Origin: an uncultured Eubacteriales bacterium | GTDB lineage: Bacteria > Bacillota > Clostridia > Oscillospirales > Acutalibacteraceae | Assembly: GCA_900313475.1 (NCBI GenBank) | Contig: OMRJ01000158.1 | Coordinates: 1-5,833 of the forward strand | DNA: 5,833 nt | Direction of reading: 5' to 3' | Shown: positions 1 through 5,783 of the stretch, in pieces | How the letters are laid out: each line of letters starts with the position of its first letter | Position numbering within the stretch: the stretch's first letter is position 1 | The notes under the pieces: generated by a model | Told to the model about the DNA's origin: nothing | The model's database searches: none | Seen by the model: only the letters and a program-made list of their open reading frames with translations | Position numbers and translations under genes: made by a program

Positions 1-53
<53 letters not shown>

Positions 54-55
54 AA

Positions 56-84
56 ATTATCGCGCGATTCATGTTCCCTGTCAA
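56..84 (-). promoter_or_regulatory. SigA-like promoter P2 reading into the GTCT/AGAC repeat
   Basis: On the minus strand a perfect -35 box TTGACA (84-79) is followed after exactly 17 bases by GATAAT (61-56), five of six matches to TATAAT. Transcription would start near base 49, inside the AGAC repeat, so the RNA would begin with repeat units. It points out of the left edge, co-directional with the S51/DUF554 operon but downstream of that operon's terminator, so it should serve the next minus-strand gene, which is not in the window. The boxes are visible; activity is inferred. Confidence 0.6.
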
Positions 85-130
85 CCCCTTTTCTTCACTT
101 TTATGCAACTTTATATTCCTCACATTTCAT

Positions 131-159
131 ATTTTAGCATTTTGCGCGGAATTTGTCAA
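131..159 (-). promoter_or_regulatory. SigA-like promoter P1, extended -10, upstream of the repeat
   Basis: On the minus strand a perfect TTGACA (159-154) is separated by 17 bases from TAAAAT (136-131), which is preceded by TGC (an extended -10). The predicted start is near base 124. The RNA would run across P2 and through the AGAC repeat. An open frame with possible starts at TTG 108-106 (behind GTGAGG at 123-118) or ATG 72-70 stays open through the repeat to base 1, so transcripts from P1 could place the repeat inside a coding region. The start is undecided because no ribosome binding site here is convincing. Confidence 0.6.
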
Positions 160-197
160 TATGAAGTTTAGGGTTTGTTTAATAGTCTGTTTCACAT

Positions 198-234
198 AAA
201 AATGCCGCGGCGGACATTCAATGTCCGTTACGGC
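198..234 (-). terminator. Rho-independent terminator after the S51 peptidase gene (possibly bidirectional)
   Basis: Just past the TAA stop of the peptidase gene, the minus strand forms a stem with a 7-bp inner helix (227-221 with 217-211, 3-base loop) and a 5-bp outer helix (234-230 with 208-204) separated by a 2x2 internal loop. Five T residues (202-198) follow. The same hairpin read on the plus strand is followed by T240-T244, so it could also stop transcription entering from the left. Confidence 0.8.
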
Positions 235-242
235 GGTGCTTT

Positions 243-941
243 TTACAGTTCTTTCAGTTTTTCGGGATGTTCGTTGAGATTCGTCATTTCAAAGCCGTTG
301 TCTGCATCATAGAAATAGCAGTCGCCGTCTTCATTTCCCGCAACGGTATACCATCTGCCGTTCTCAAAGCAGATCGCGGCGCCGTTATCACAGGCTATGC
401 CCGAAAGGTCATGCTCCTTTATTGCCTCCGCAAAGGTCTGCCAGTTTTCGCTTTGATAGTGCGGACAGTTGACATACGGCAAAAAGCCGAGACAGTCTTT
501 AAAAACAAATGCGTGATCGATTCCGCAGTCGTCATATCCGCGGGCAAACCAACACATCGCGCCGGAGCTTAAGCCGCTCATAATGCATCCCCTGTCGTAA
601 GCCTCACGAAGCTTTTTGTCCGCGCCGGTCTTTCCGAACGTATCCATAAGAAGCTCCAGATTTCCGCCGCCGACATACACAATATCGGCGTTTGACAGCT
701 TAAAATCAACCGTTTCGGCATCCGTGACCCCGTGCAGCAAAAACAGAATATCCGTGACGCAGCCGAGCGACGAAAATGTGCTCAACAAATGCTCGTCCCC
801 CGAGATATCGTCGCTTCCCGCCGTGGGAATAAAAACAAAATACGGGTGCTTCTTCCCCGTTCTTTCTTTTATATGGCGTGCGACATCATACATTTCACCG
901 TTGTCAAATCTGCCGCCGCCGAGCGCAATAACAGTACCCAT
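243..941 (-). CDS. Peptidase S51 (dipeptidase E-like) serine peptidase
   Basis: A 232-residue cytoplasmic protein of the S51 family (PepE/cyanophycinase fold), whose members are serine hydrolases such as Asp-specific dipeptidases; the substrate here cannot be told. Visible landmarks are the N-terminal glycine-rich strand (VIALGGG, residues 4-10), GGGN at 91-94, the nucleophile elbow GLSSG at 123-127 with likely catalytic Ser125, acidic residues Asp137/Asp138, and a CPHY segment with likely catalytic His161. Length and motif order fit the family. The start is ATG 941-939, because GTGAGG sits 8 bases upstream and the sequence from there begins with the expected beta strand; a longer frame back to 1031 only overlaps the DUF554 gene. 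It is the second gene of an operon: the DUF554 stop is 10 bases upstream and overlaps this gene's ribosome binding site, so translation is probably coupled. Family assignment is confident; exact specificity is unknown. Confidence 0.9.
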   Translation of the reverse strand: MGTVIALGGGRFDNGEMYDVARHIKERTGKKHPYFVFIPTAGSDDISGDEHLLSTFSSLGCVTDILFLLHGVTDAETVDFKLSNADIVYVGGGNLELLMDTFGKTGADKKLREAYDRGCIMSGLSSGAMCWFARGYDDCGIDHAFVFKDCLGFLPYVNCPHYQSENWQTFAEAIKEHDLSGIACDNGAAICFENGRWYTVAGNEDGDCYFYDADNGFEMTNLNEHPEKLKEL

Positions 942-949
942 AACAAAAA

Positions 950-955
950 CCTCAC
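950..955 (-). promoter_or_regulatory. Ribosome binding site of the S51 gene, overlapping the DUF554 stop
   Basis: GTGAGG on the minus strand lies 8 bases before ATG 941-939 and contains part of the TGA stop (954-952) of the upstream DUF554 gene. It fixes the peptidase start and suggests that ribosomes finishing DUF554 reinitiate here. Confidence 0.7.
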
Positions 956-1695
956 AAACCAAAATTAAAATAATGCGAACAGAGCGAATATACGGCTGCC
1001 AGCACGAGAGCGGGCAGCATATTGCCCACATGGAATTTTTCAGTCAGCAGCTGATTCAATCCTACTGCCGCGATCATGACAGAACCGACAAGCGAAATAT
1101 CCGACACAACATTTCCGACATTCAAAAATCTCTCGCATACGCCCGACAGCGCAGTGACGCTGCCCTGCAGAATAACGATGGGGATAAACGAAAACAAACA
1201 GCCGACACCCATTGCCGACGACATCATCATTACTATCAGAAAATCAAGCAGCGCCTTTGCAAACAGCGTGGAGTGATCGCCCTCCAAGCCGTCCTTTATC
1301 GAGCCTACAATCGCCATGGCACCTACACACACAACAAGGGACGTGCTCACGAATGCGTTCACAAAACCCGCGTCGTTATGTGCGCCGACCTTCTTTTTCA
1401 GCCATTCGCCGAACTTTTCGAGTCCGTGTTCTATTCGCAGCAATTCGCCGATGAAAGTGCCAACCGCAAGGCAAATAATCATCATTACGGTACCGTTTGC
1501 GGAAAGCTTTCCGTTTTCATCCGCGGACAGTATCCCCGCCATTGCGCCCGATGCACCGACAAAAAACACGCACAATCCGAGCACTCGCATCAGCGATTTC
1601 CGTACAGATTCTTTTATTTTTTTGCCGAACAGCATTCCGATAAGCGATCCGACTATAACGCCGGCTGCATTCACAGCGGTTCCCAATCCCGGCAT
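952..1695 (-). CDS. DUF554 family integral membrane protein (YdfK/YqgA type)
   Basis: A 247-residue polytopic membrane protein. The N-terminus MPGLGTAVNAAGVIVGSLIG followed by a GKK turn is typical of DUF554, and the length fits the family (about 230-250 residues). Hydrophobic segments lie near residues 4-24, 34-54, 66-85, 111-131, 146-163, 164-180, 199-215 and 224-240, separated by short charged loops (KKIKESVRK at 25-33; a lysine-rich stretch at about 94-103). Members are often described as possible transporters, but no substrate is established, so I assign none. The start is ATG 1695-1693, matching the family N-terminus, with AAAGGG 10 bases upstream; an upstream in-frame ATG at 1749 would lie in front of the predicted transcription start. 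It is the first gene of an operon with the S51 peptidase, driven by the promoter at 1727-1754. Confidence 0.9.
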   Translation of the reverse strand: MPGLGTAVNAAGVIVGSLIGMLFGKKIKESVRKSLMRVLGLCVFFVGASGAMAGILSADENGKLSANGTVMMIICLAVGTFIGELLRIEHGLEKFGEWLKKKVGAHNDAGFVNAFVSTSLVVCVGAMAIVGSIKDGLEGDHSTLFAKALLDFLIVMMMSSAMGVGCLFSFIPIVILQGSVTALSGVCERFLNVGNVVSDISLVGSVMIAAVGLNQLLTEKFHVGNMLPALVLAAVYSLCSHYFNFGL

Positions 1696-1726
1696 TTCAA
1701 TCACGCCCTTTTGAACAAGTGAAATA

Positions 1727-1754
1727 AGTATACCATATTCACCTGTCAATTCAA
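1727..1754 (-). promoter_or_regulatory. SigA-like promoter of the DUF554-S51 operon (extended -10)
   Basis: On the minus strand TATACT (1732-1727) is preceded by TGG, giving an extended -10, with TTGAAT (1754-1749) 16 bases upstream as the -35. The predicted start is near 1720, leaving about 25 bases to ATG 1695 with AAAGGG at 1711-1706. A perfect TTGACA at 1749-1744 overlaps the -35 but is only 11 bases from the -10, so it is probably not used with it. Confidence 0.65.
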
Positions 1755-1811
1755 CACCTTTTTAACATTTATTTTACGCGGTTTATGTTTACCGAAATCA
1801 GAGTGCGTCTC

Positions 1812-1860
1812 AAATAAAACGGGGCTGCCGCACGTGAAAAAGAATCGTGAGCGGCAGCTC
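1812..1860 (-). terminator. Minus-strand hairpin terminator in the 1750-2256 gap
   Basis: GCTGCCGC (1858-1851, minus) pairs perfectly with GCGGCAGC (1831-1824). Alternatively a 7-bp stem plus an inner CACG/CGTG helix leaves an 11-base loop. Three C and one G follow, then TTTTATTT (1819-1812). The T run is slightly displaced and interrupted. It is the first convincing minus-strand terminator after the thioredoxin-like lipoprotein gene, about 400 bases past that stop, and lies before the DUF554 promoter. The plus strand has no T run after the stem. Confidence 0.55.
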
Positions 1861-1953
1861 TGAATGTTTATAAAGTGTTAATATGTTGAAAATTTTTAGA
1901 TTTTTTGCAAAAAAACAGGGCTGTAAAAAACAGACCGAAAATCCGAGATATTA

Positions 1954-2004
1954 ACCGACCGCCGAAAGTCAGATCGGAAATCTAAGCTTCGGAGGTCGGT
2001 TTTT
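1954..2004 (+). terminator. Long plus-oriented terminator-like hairpin with no obvious gene
   Basis: ACCGACC (1954-1960) pairs with GGTCGGT (1994-2000), then CCGAA (1962-1966) with TTCGG (1988-1992), and AGAT (1971-1974) with ATCT (1980-1983) around a 5-base loop. T2000-T2004 follow directly, as in an intrinsic terminator on the plus strand. No recognisable plus-strand gene ends upstream; 1861-1953 is AT-rich with A and T runs. It could end a small RNA, act as an attenuator before the ORF at 2042, or be a palindromic repeat element. On the minus strand only TTAAT follows the stem. Confidence 0.45.
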
Positions 2005-2041
2005 ACGGTAAAATACAGTTACGGATGTAAACTAAAACGCA

Positions 2042-2260
2042 GTGCATGAACAGATCAAAGGCAAAGGTTATGATTATCCTGCAAGACAACACAATCTGCC
2101 TTCCGGTTCATGTGTAAAAGAATGGGTGGCTCTTTTTGCGGCTTCCGTTCCGTTCGATTATTTTGAAAACATCTTTATAAACGGAACGAAAACAGAAGAC
2201 AACGCAAACAAATACGGTTTTGTACGGATAGCATCGGCAGATTGCCGACTGCAGCTTTAG
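2042..2260 (+). CDS. Orphan short ORF, unknown; possible gene remnant
   Basis: A 72-codon plus-strand frame opening at GTG 2042 just after an in-frame TAA (2033-2035) and ending at TAG 2258-2260. I do not recognise the product. The translation looks like an ordinary soluble protein (GKGYDYPARQHNLPSG, then VKEWVALFAASVPFDYF), with codon use like the neighbouring genes and no membrane or signal segment. No Shine-Dalgarno site precedes the GTG. It does not overlap any recognised gene except for the last 4 bases, which overlap the stop of the convergent lipoprotein gene, so it is not an antisense shadow. It may be the 3' remnant of a lost gene, a small real gene, or chance coding in the 3' untranslated region of the minus-strand operon. 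Confidence 0.3.
   Translation: MHEQIKGKGYDYPARQHNLPSGSCVKEWVALFAASVPFDYFENIFINGTKTEDNANKYGFVRIASADCRLQL
2231..2253 (-). other. Stable hairpin just past the lipoprotein stop, no T run
   Basis: On the minus strand TCGGCA (2248-2243) pairs with TGCCGA (2239-2234) across a 3-base loop, extended by GCA/TGC with one bulged G. It begins a few bases after the TAA stop of the lipoprotein gene but is followed by TATCCG rather than a T run. It is therefore more likely a 3'-end stabilising or processing hairpin than an intrinsic terminator. It also lies inside the end of the orphan plus-strand ORF. Confidence 0.35.
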
Positions 2261-3213
2261 CTGTTCGCAACAGCCTGATCGATAAGCTTGTTAAGCATAT
2301 CCGCTTGTTTTTTGCCGGTAATCGCACCTACAATCGGTTCGCCTACGATATTGCCGTTTTTATCAACCACATATGTTGTCGGATAAGAATACAGCCCCGA
2401 AGTAAATTTTCCCGCTTCGCTCTTTGATTCAAACCAGATGTTTTTGTATGACGCGCCTTTTTTTGTCAGTATATCCTTTGCTTCCGAAATCGCAGTTTTA
2501 TCACCGTCCAGAGTGAAGGAATTTATACCGACTACAGCTCCGCCTTTTTCGGAAAGCTTTTTGTTCAGCGCCTCAAGCTCCGGAATCTCGCCGACACACG
2601 GGCTGCAGGTCGTAAACCAGAAGTTTACCACGGTGACGGTATTACCCGCAAACAGCGTGCTGCTCTTCACTTCGTTTCCGTCGAGGTCTTTGCCCTCAAA
2701 TGCCGGGAACTTCATCAGGTCGCTGTTTTCCTTGGGCTTTCCGTTTTCCGCAGGAACGCTCATATCGCTTTCGGACGGTTTCTTTCCGCAGCCGGGGAAT
2801 TTCTGTTCAAGAACAGTCAGTTTGCCCTCAATTTCTCGGATTTGCTCCGCTCCGTCTTTGAGCAGCTTAAGCTCATCGGCAGAAAAACTATCCTTTGCGC
2901 CCTCAATTGTTTTAAGCAGAAAATCGCCGTAATTGCCGCCGTCCTCAATCATCGCCATTCCTTTGTCGGCTGACAAAAACACCTTTTCCCAAAGAGAATT
3001 GTTTTCGGACAGAATCTTTGTTTCACATGCCATCAGTTTTTGATGCAGGTCGGATGCCTCGTCCTTTGTTTCAGGATTCACTGCCAGCAGCGAGATAACA
3101 TCGGCATTCTTGCTTCCTTCTTTCTTTTTGCCGTCTTTTGTCATGCCGCAGGCGGCAAGTCCGAGGATCAGCAAAACAGCGGTAAGAACAGTCAGTATTT
3201 TTGTTGTTTTCAT
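2257..3213 (-). CDS. TlpA/thioredoxin-fold lipoprotein with an N-terminal helical domain
   Basis: A 318-residue lipoprotein. Residues 1-22 form a lipoprotein signal (basic start, hydrophobic core, lipobox LAAC with lipidated Cys22). Residues about 40-142 are a mostly helical, charged region I do not recognise. Residues about 143-165 are a polar linker, and about 166-318 are a TlpA/AhpC-TSA-like thioredoxin domain with NFWFTTCSPC (active-site Cys203 and Cys206) and the cis-proline loop at YPTTYVVD (Pro278). It should act at the outer face of the membrane as a thiol-disulfide oxidoreductase, probably a reductase fed by a membrane partner. The start ATG 3213-3211 has AAGGAG 9 bases upstream. The 4Fe-4S gene ends 6 bases before this ATG, so the two form an operon; pairing of TlpA-like lipoproteins with such 4Fe-4S proteins occurs in Firmicutes and supports an extracytoplasmic redox role. 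Its original promoter was presumably upstream of the 4Fe-4S gene and is missing here. Confidence 0.88.
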   Translation of the reverse strand: MKTTKILTVLTAVLLILGLAACGMTKDGKKKEGSKNADVISLLAVNPETKDEASDLHQKLMACETKILSENNSLWEKVFLSADKGMAMIEDGGNYGDFLLKTIEGAKDSFSADELKLLKDGAEQIREIEGKLTVLEQKFPGCGKKPSESDMSVPAENGKPKENSDLMKFPAFEGKDLDGNEVKSSTLFAGNTVTVVNFWFTTCSPCVGEIPELEALNKKLSEKGGAVVGINSFTLDGDKTAISEAKDILTKKGASYKNIWFESKSEAGKFTSGLYSYPTTYVVDKNGNIVGEPIVGAITGKKQADMLNKLIDQAVANS

Positions 3214-3219
3214 GAGTTA

Positions 3220-3441
3220 TTACTCCTTTTCATTGGATTTTTTTTCTTGATTCTCCGCTTTTTTAACGGTACAGCCGTTTTCTTTTTCCTTGCAAAAACC
3301 GTAACGGTATTTTACGGCTTGCGTAGGACAGGCACGAACGCACATACCGCAGCGGATACATTCGGTATGGTCCGGGCTTTTGGTAACATCCACATCCATT
3401 TTACATGCTTTTGCGCATTTTCCGCAGGAAACACACTTATG
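3220..3441 (-). pseudogene. 4Fe-4S ferredoxin-domain protein (NapH/Fer4-like), 5'-truncated
   Basis: The minus strand encodes 73 residues before TAA 3222-3220. They carry two 4Fe-4S motifs, CVSCGKCAKAC (residues 3-13) and CIRCGMCVRACP (28-39), then a basic tail with two more cysteines (50, 57). The spacing and the HKCVSCGKC lead-in resemble the C-terminal end of NapH-like membrane 4Fe-4S proteins, in which membrane helices precede this domain. Here the frame runs back only through a few codons into sequence belonging to the MBOAT gene and meets a TGA; there is no ATG or ribosome binding site. The N-terminal part is therefore missing at the 3440 junction. In an intact form it would pass electrons through the membrane to the thioredoxin-like lipoprotein encoded 6 bases downstream (inference). 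As assembled it cannot be made normally. Loss by deletion and contig chimerism are both possible. Confidence 0.85.
3223..3228 (-). promoter_or_regulatory. Ribosome binding site of the lipoprotein gene, inside the 4Fe-4S gene end
   Basis: AAGGAG on the minus strand lies 9 bases before ATG 3213 and forms the last two sense codons (Lys-Glu) of the 4Fe-4S reading frame, directly before its TAA at 3222-3220. This indicates translational coupling of the two genes. Confidence 0.8.
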
Positions 3442-4661
3442 CCGCCGCGCTTCTCATCGAACGTTTTTTTAAAACAAAAATCGCAAAGCTTGCGTTCTGC
3501 GCTTCGGCGGCCGCAAGCCTCGGTCTGCTGGCATACTGCAAATATGCGGACTTTTTTATTGAAAACTTCAATGCCGTAACGGGACTTTCGGTTCCGCTTT
3601 TGAATGTTGCTTTACCGATAGGCATCAGCTTTTACACTTTCCAGATTTTAAGCTATGTCATAGATGTCTATCGCGGCGATGTTCCGGCACAGCGTAATTT
3701 TATTGACCTTGCCATGTACATTGCGATGTTTCCGCAGCTGATTGCGGGGCCGATTGTCCGATACTCCGACATTGAAAAAAATCTGAAGCGGAGAAAAACC
3801 ACTCTTGAGGACGCCTCGGAAGGCATGACCCGCTTTTCCGTCGGTCTTGCAAAAAAAATTCTTCTTGCAAATTCGGCGGCACTTATTGTATCGGAATTCA
3901 AAGCATTCGAAGAAAAAACCGTGCTGTTTTACTGGCTGTACGCCGCAGCATATATGCTTCACATTTATTTTGATTTTTCCGGCTATTCCGATATGGCAAT
4001 AGGTCTGGGACGGGTTTTCGGCTTCCGTTTTTCCGAAAACTTTAATTATCCGTACATTTCCGCAAGCATCACGGAATTCTGGCGGCGCTGGCACATTTCT
4101 CTCGGCGGATGGTTCAGGGACTATCTCTATATTCCTCTCGGAGGAAACCGTGTTAAACCGATTCGCCATGTTTTCAATATCATTGTTGTGTGGGCGGCAA
4201 CCGGCTTTTGGCACGGAGCGTCATGGAATTTCATCCTTTGGGGACTGCTTTATGCGGTACTCCTGCTGTTCGAAAAGTATGTTTTACCTGTGAAATACCG
4301 TTTTTCCGTTCCGATGCATATTTATACGCTGTTTTTTCTCATGCTCGGTTTTGTTCTTTTTGACTCGGCGAACGTCGGCGAAGCACTCCTGTGCTTTAAA
4401 TCCATGTTTGGGTTTGCCGGTATTCCCGTCGCAAATACGGCTTCGCTTTATTATCTCAGAAGCAACCTTGTGCTGCTTGTTATTGCCGCAATCGGCGCGA
4501 CTCCCCTTCCGAAACGGATTTATGAAAAAATCGGCAAAACAACCGTCGGCGGCAAAGTCCTTGCCGTTTTAACACCTGCTGCGGCGGTTGCCTCGGTTGC
4601 CGTATGCACGGCGTACCTCATCGACGGATCCTTCAATCCGTTTGTCTATTTCAGGTTTTGA
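3405..4661 (+). CDS. AlgI-type MBOAT O-acyltransferase, N-terminus lost at junction
   Basis: A polytopic membrane acyltransferase of the MBOAT family (AlgI/DltB relatives), which moves acetyl groups across the membrane for O-acetylation of exported polysaccharides. The open frame starts at ATG 3405 (418 codons), but the first 11 codons are antisense to the 4Fe-4S gene and no ribosome binding site precedes them; native sequence begins near Tyr12-Ala13 (about 3438). Relative to typical members of about 460-500 residues, roughly 60-75 N-terminal residues (the first membrane segments) are missing. Retained in order, numbered from 3405: LPIGISFYTFQ (70-80), FPQLIAGPIVRY (109-120), FDFSGYSDMAIGLGRVFG (189-206), FWRRWHISLGGWFRDYLYIP (225-244; His230), and GFWHGASWNFILWG (267-280) with the likely catalytic His270. 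It is followed after 21 bases by its usual partner, a DHHW protein. As assembled it is probably not expressed in functional form. Confidence 0.88.
   Translation: MLLRIFRRKHTYAAALLIERFFKTKIAKLAFCASAAASLGLLAYCKYADFFIENFNAVTGLSVPLLNVALPIGISFYTFQILSYVIDVYRGDVPAQRNFIDLAMYIAMFPQLIAGPIVRYSDIEKNLKRRKTTLEDASEGMTRFSVGLAKKILLANSAALIVSEFKAFEEKTVLFYWLYAAAYMLHIYFDFSGYSDMAIGLGRVFGFRFSENFNYPYISASITEFWRRWHISLGGWFRDYLYIPLGGNRVKPIRHVFNIIVVWAATGFWHGASWNFILWGLLYAVLLLFEKYVLPVKYRFSVPMHIYTLFFLMLGFVLFDSANVGEALLCFKSMFGFAGIPVANTASLYYLRSNLVLLVIAAIGATPLPKRIYEKIGKTTVGGKVLAVLTPAAAVASVAVCTAYLIDGSFNPFVYFRF
3436..3445. other. Recombination or assembly junction joining two 5'-truncated genes
   Basis: Left of this point the sequence codes on the minus strand for a 4Fe-4S domain; right of it the plus strand codes for an MBOAT protein already inside its N-terminal region. 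Both coding signals stop within about ten bases of each other, and neither gene has a start. The exact base cannot be fixed because TTATGCC can be read in either gene (His codon on the minus strand, Tyr-Ala on the plus strand). Confidence 0.75.
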
Positions 4662-4672
4662 TCTGCTTGAGC

Positions 4673-4678
4673 GAGGTG
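4673..4678 (+). promoter_or_regulatory. Ribosome binding site of the DHHW gene
   Basis: GAGGTG lies 4 bases before ATG 4683 (AGG core 6 bases before it), in the 21-base gap after the MBOAT stop. It supports the start and co-translation from a shared messenger. Confidence 0.6.
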
Positions 4679-4682
4679 TTCA

Positions 4683-5783
4683 ATGAAAAAATTTCAACAA
4701 ATACTTACCTTGATTTTGACTTTCGGCTTTCTCGTGTTTTTTTTCGTTTGGTTTTTGGTATCGCCGGGTCCCGATGAATCACAGGCTGAAAGACGGCTGC
4801 TGGCAAAGCGTCCTGCGCTGTCATTCTCATCCGTTGCAAACGGCAGCTTTATGAGCGGCTGTGAAAAATATATGCTTGACCGTTTTCCGCTTCGCAACGG
4901 TTTTCGTTCTCTGAAGGCAGTCACCGCCGCCAAGGTTTTTATGCAAAAGGACAACAACGGTTTGTTTTCCGCCGGTGAGCACTTGTCAAAGCTTGACTTT
5001 CCGACAAACCTCGCCTCTGTAGATTATGCCGCGCGGAGATTTCGGTTTGTGTATGACACCTGCCTGAAAAATTCCGGTTCAAAAACGTACCTTTCGGTAA
5101 TACCGGACAAAAACACGTTTATCGCATCGCAAAACGGCTATCCCGACAAGGATTTCAATGTGATTGCCGAGCGTCTGCGAAGCGGTTTTCCGCAAGCGGA
5201 ATATATTGACATTTCAAAGCTGCTTTCGGCAGATGATTTCTATTACACCGATTCACATTGGCGTCAGGAGAAGATTTTGAAAGTCGCGGACGAAATTGTT
5301 AAAAAAATGGGGACTGAGTCGATAGGAAAATGTGAAACGCATGACACAGGCGTTCCGTTTTACGGCGTCTATTACGGACAGTCGGCGCTGCCGCACGCAT
5401 CGGAATCCCTGCTGTATCTTGACAATGCCGTGATACGCGGGCTGAAGGTGCTAAATGCCGAAACATCATCCGAAATACCGGTTTATGACCTCAAGGCAGC
5501 CGCCGGGCGCGATCCGTATGAAATGTTCCTCGGCGGCGCACGGTCGCTGATTACGCTCACAAACCCAAACTCCGAACACGAACGCAGACTTATTGTTTTC
5601 CGTGATTCGTTCGGCAGCAGTATAGCCCCTCTGCTTGCGGCAGGGTACTCCGAAATAACACTTGTTGATATCCGCTATATCTCGCCGTCTTCCCTTTTGA
5701 AGTTCGTTGATTTTTCAAAGGCTGCCGATGTGCTGTTTCTTTATTCCGCATCGGTCATTAACAACAGCGAGACAATAAAATGA
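4683..5783 (+). CDS. DHHW/AlgX-AlgJ-like SGNH acetyltransferase partner
   Basis: A 366-residue protein with one N-terminal membrane anchor (hydrophobic residues about 7-27), so the rest should lie outside the cytoplasm. The remainder fits the DHHW family (AlgX/AlgJ-like SGNH-type domain): ERRLLAKRP near 37-44, CEKYMLDRFPLRN at 60-72, VIPDKN at 139-144, the signature YYTDSHW at 187-193 (Asp190 and His192 as likely catalytic pair; family form D-x-H-W), and FRDSFGSS at 306-313 with likely nucleophile Ser309. In characterised systems such proteins take acetyl groups delivered by the MBOAT partner and put them on a polysaccharide; the polymer here is unknown. The length is normal and the gene looks complete. 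It follows the MBOAT gene by 21 bases and should share its messenger, whose promoter is lost at the 3440 junction. Confidence 0.87.
   Translation: MKKFQQILTLILTFGFLVFFFVWFLVSPGPDESQAERRLLAKRPALSFSSVANGSFMSGCEKYMLDRFPLRNGFRSLKAVTAAKVFMQKDNNGLFSAGEHLSKLDFPTNLASVDYAARRFRFVYDTCLKNSGSKTYLSVIPDKNTFIASQNGYPDKDFNVIAERLRSGFPQAEYIDISKLLSADDFYYTDSHWRQEKILKVADEIVKKMGTESIGKCETHDTGVPFYGVYYGQSALPHASESLLYLDNAVIRGLKVLNAETSSEIPVYDLKAAAGRDPYEMFLGGARSLITLTNPNSEHERRLIVFRDSFGSSIAPLLAAGYSEITLVDIRYISPSSLLKFVDFSKAADVLFLYSASVINNSETIK

Noticed and set aside
942..1031. Upstream extension of the S51 gene to ATG 1031
   Set aside because: It would overlap the DUF554 coding region by about 80 bases; the ATG at 941 has a good ribosome binding site and the family N-terminus.
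616..1722. Long plus-strand ORF of 368 codons
   Set aside because: It is antisense to the clearly recognised DUF554 and S51 genes, has a His/Arg/Cys/Ser-rich composition with no family resemblance, and has no ribosome binding site.
1696..1749. Upstream extension of DUF554 to ATG 1749
   Set aside because: The extension covers the predicted -10 box and transcription start; the family N-terminus MPGLGT begins at 1695.
1727..1749. Perfect TTGACA at 1749-1744 as the -35 of the DUF554 promoter
   Set aside because: It is only 11 bases from the -10 box; TTGAAT at 1754-1749 gives a workable 16-base spacer, and the -10 is of the extended type.
3405..3437. ATG 3405 as the true start of the MBOAT gene
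   Set aside because: The first codons are antisense to conserved cysteine codons of the 4Fe-4S gene, no ribosome binding site is present, and the protein would still lack its first membrane segments.
3648..4214. Minus-strand ORF of 188 codons across the MBOAT gene
   Set aside because: It is an antisense shadow of a strongly conserved MBOAT core and has no recognisable domain.
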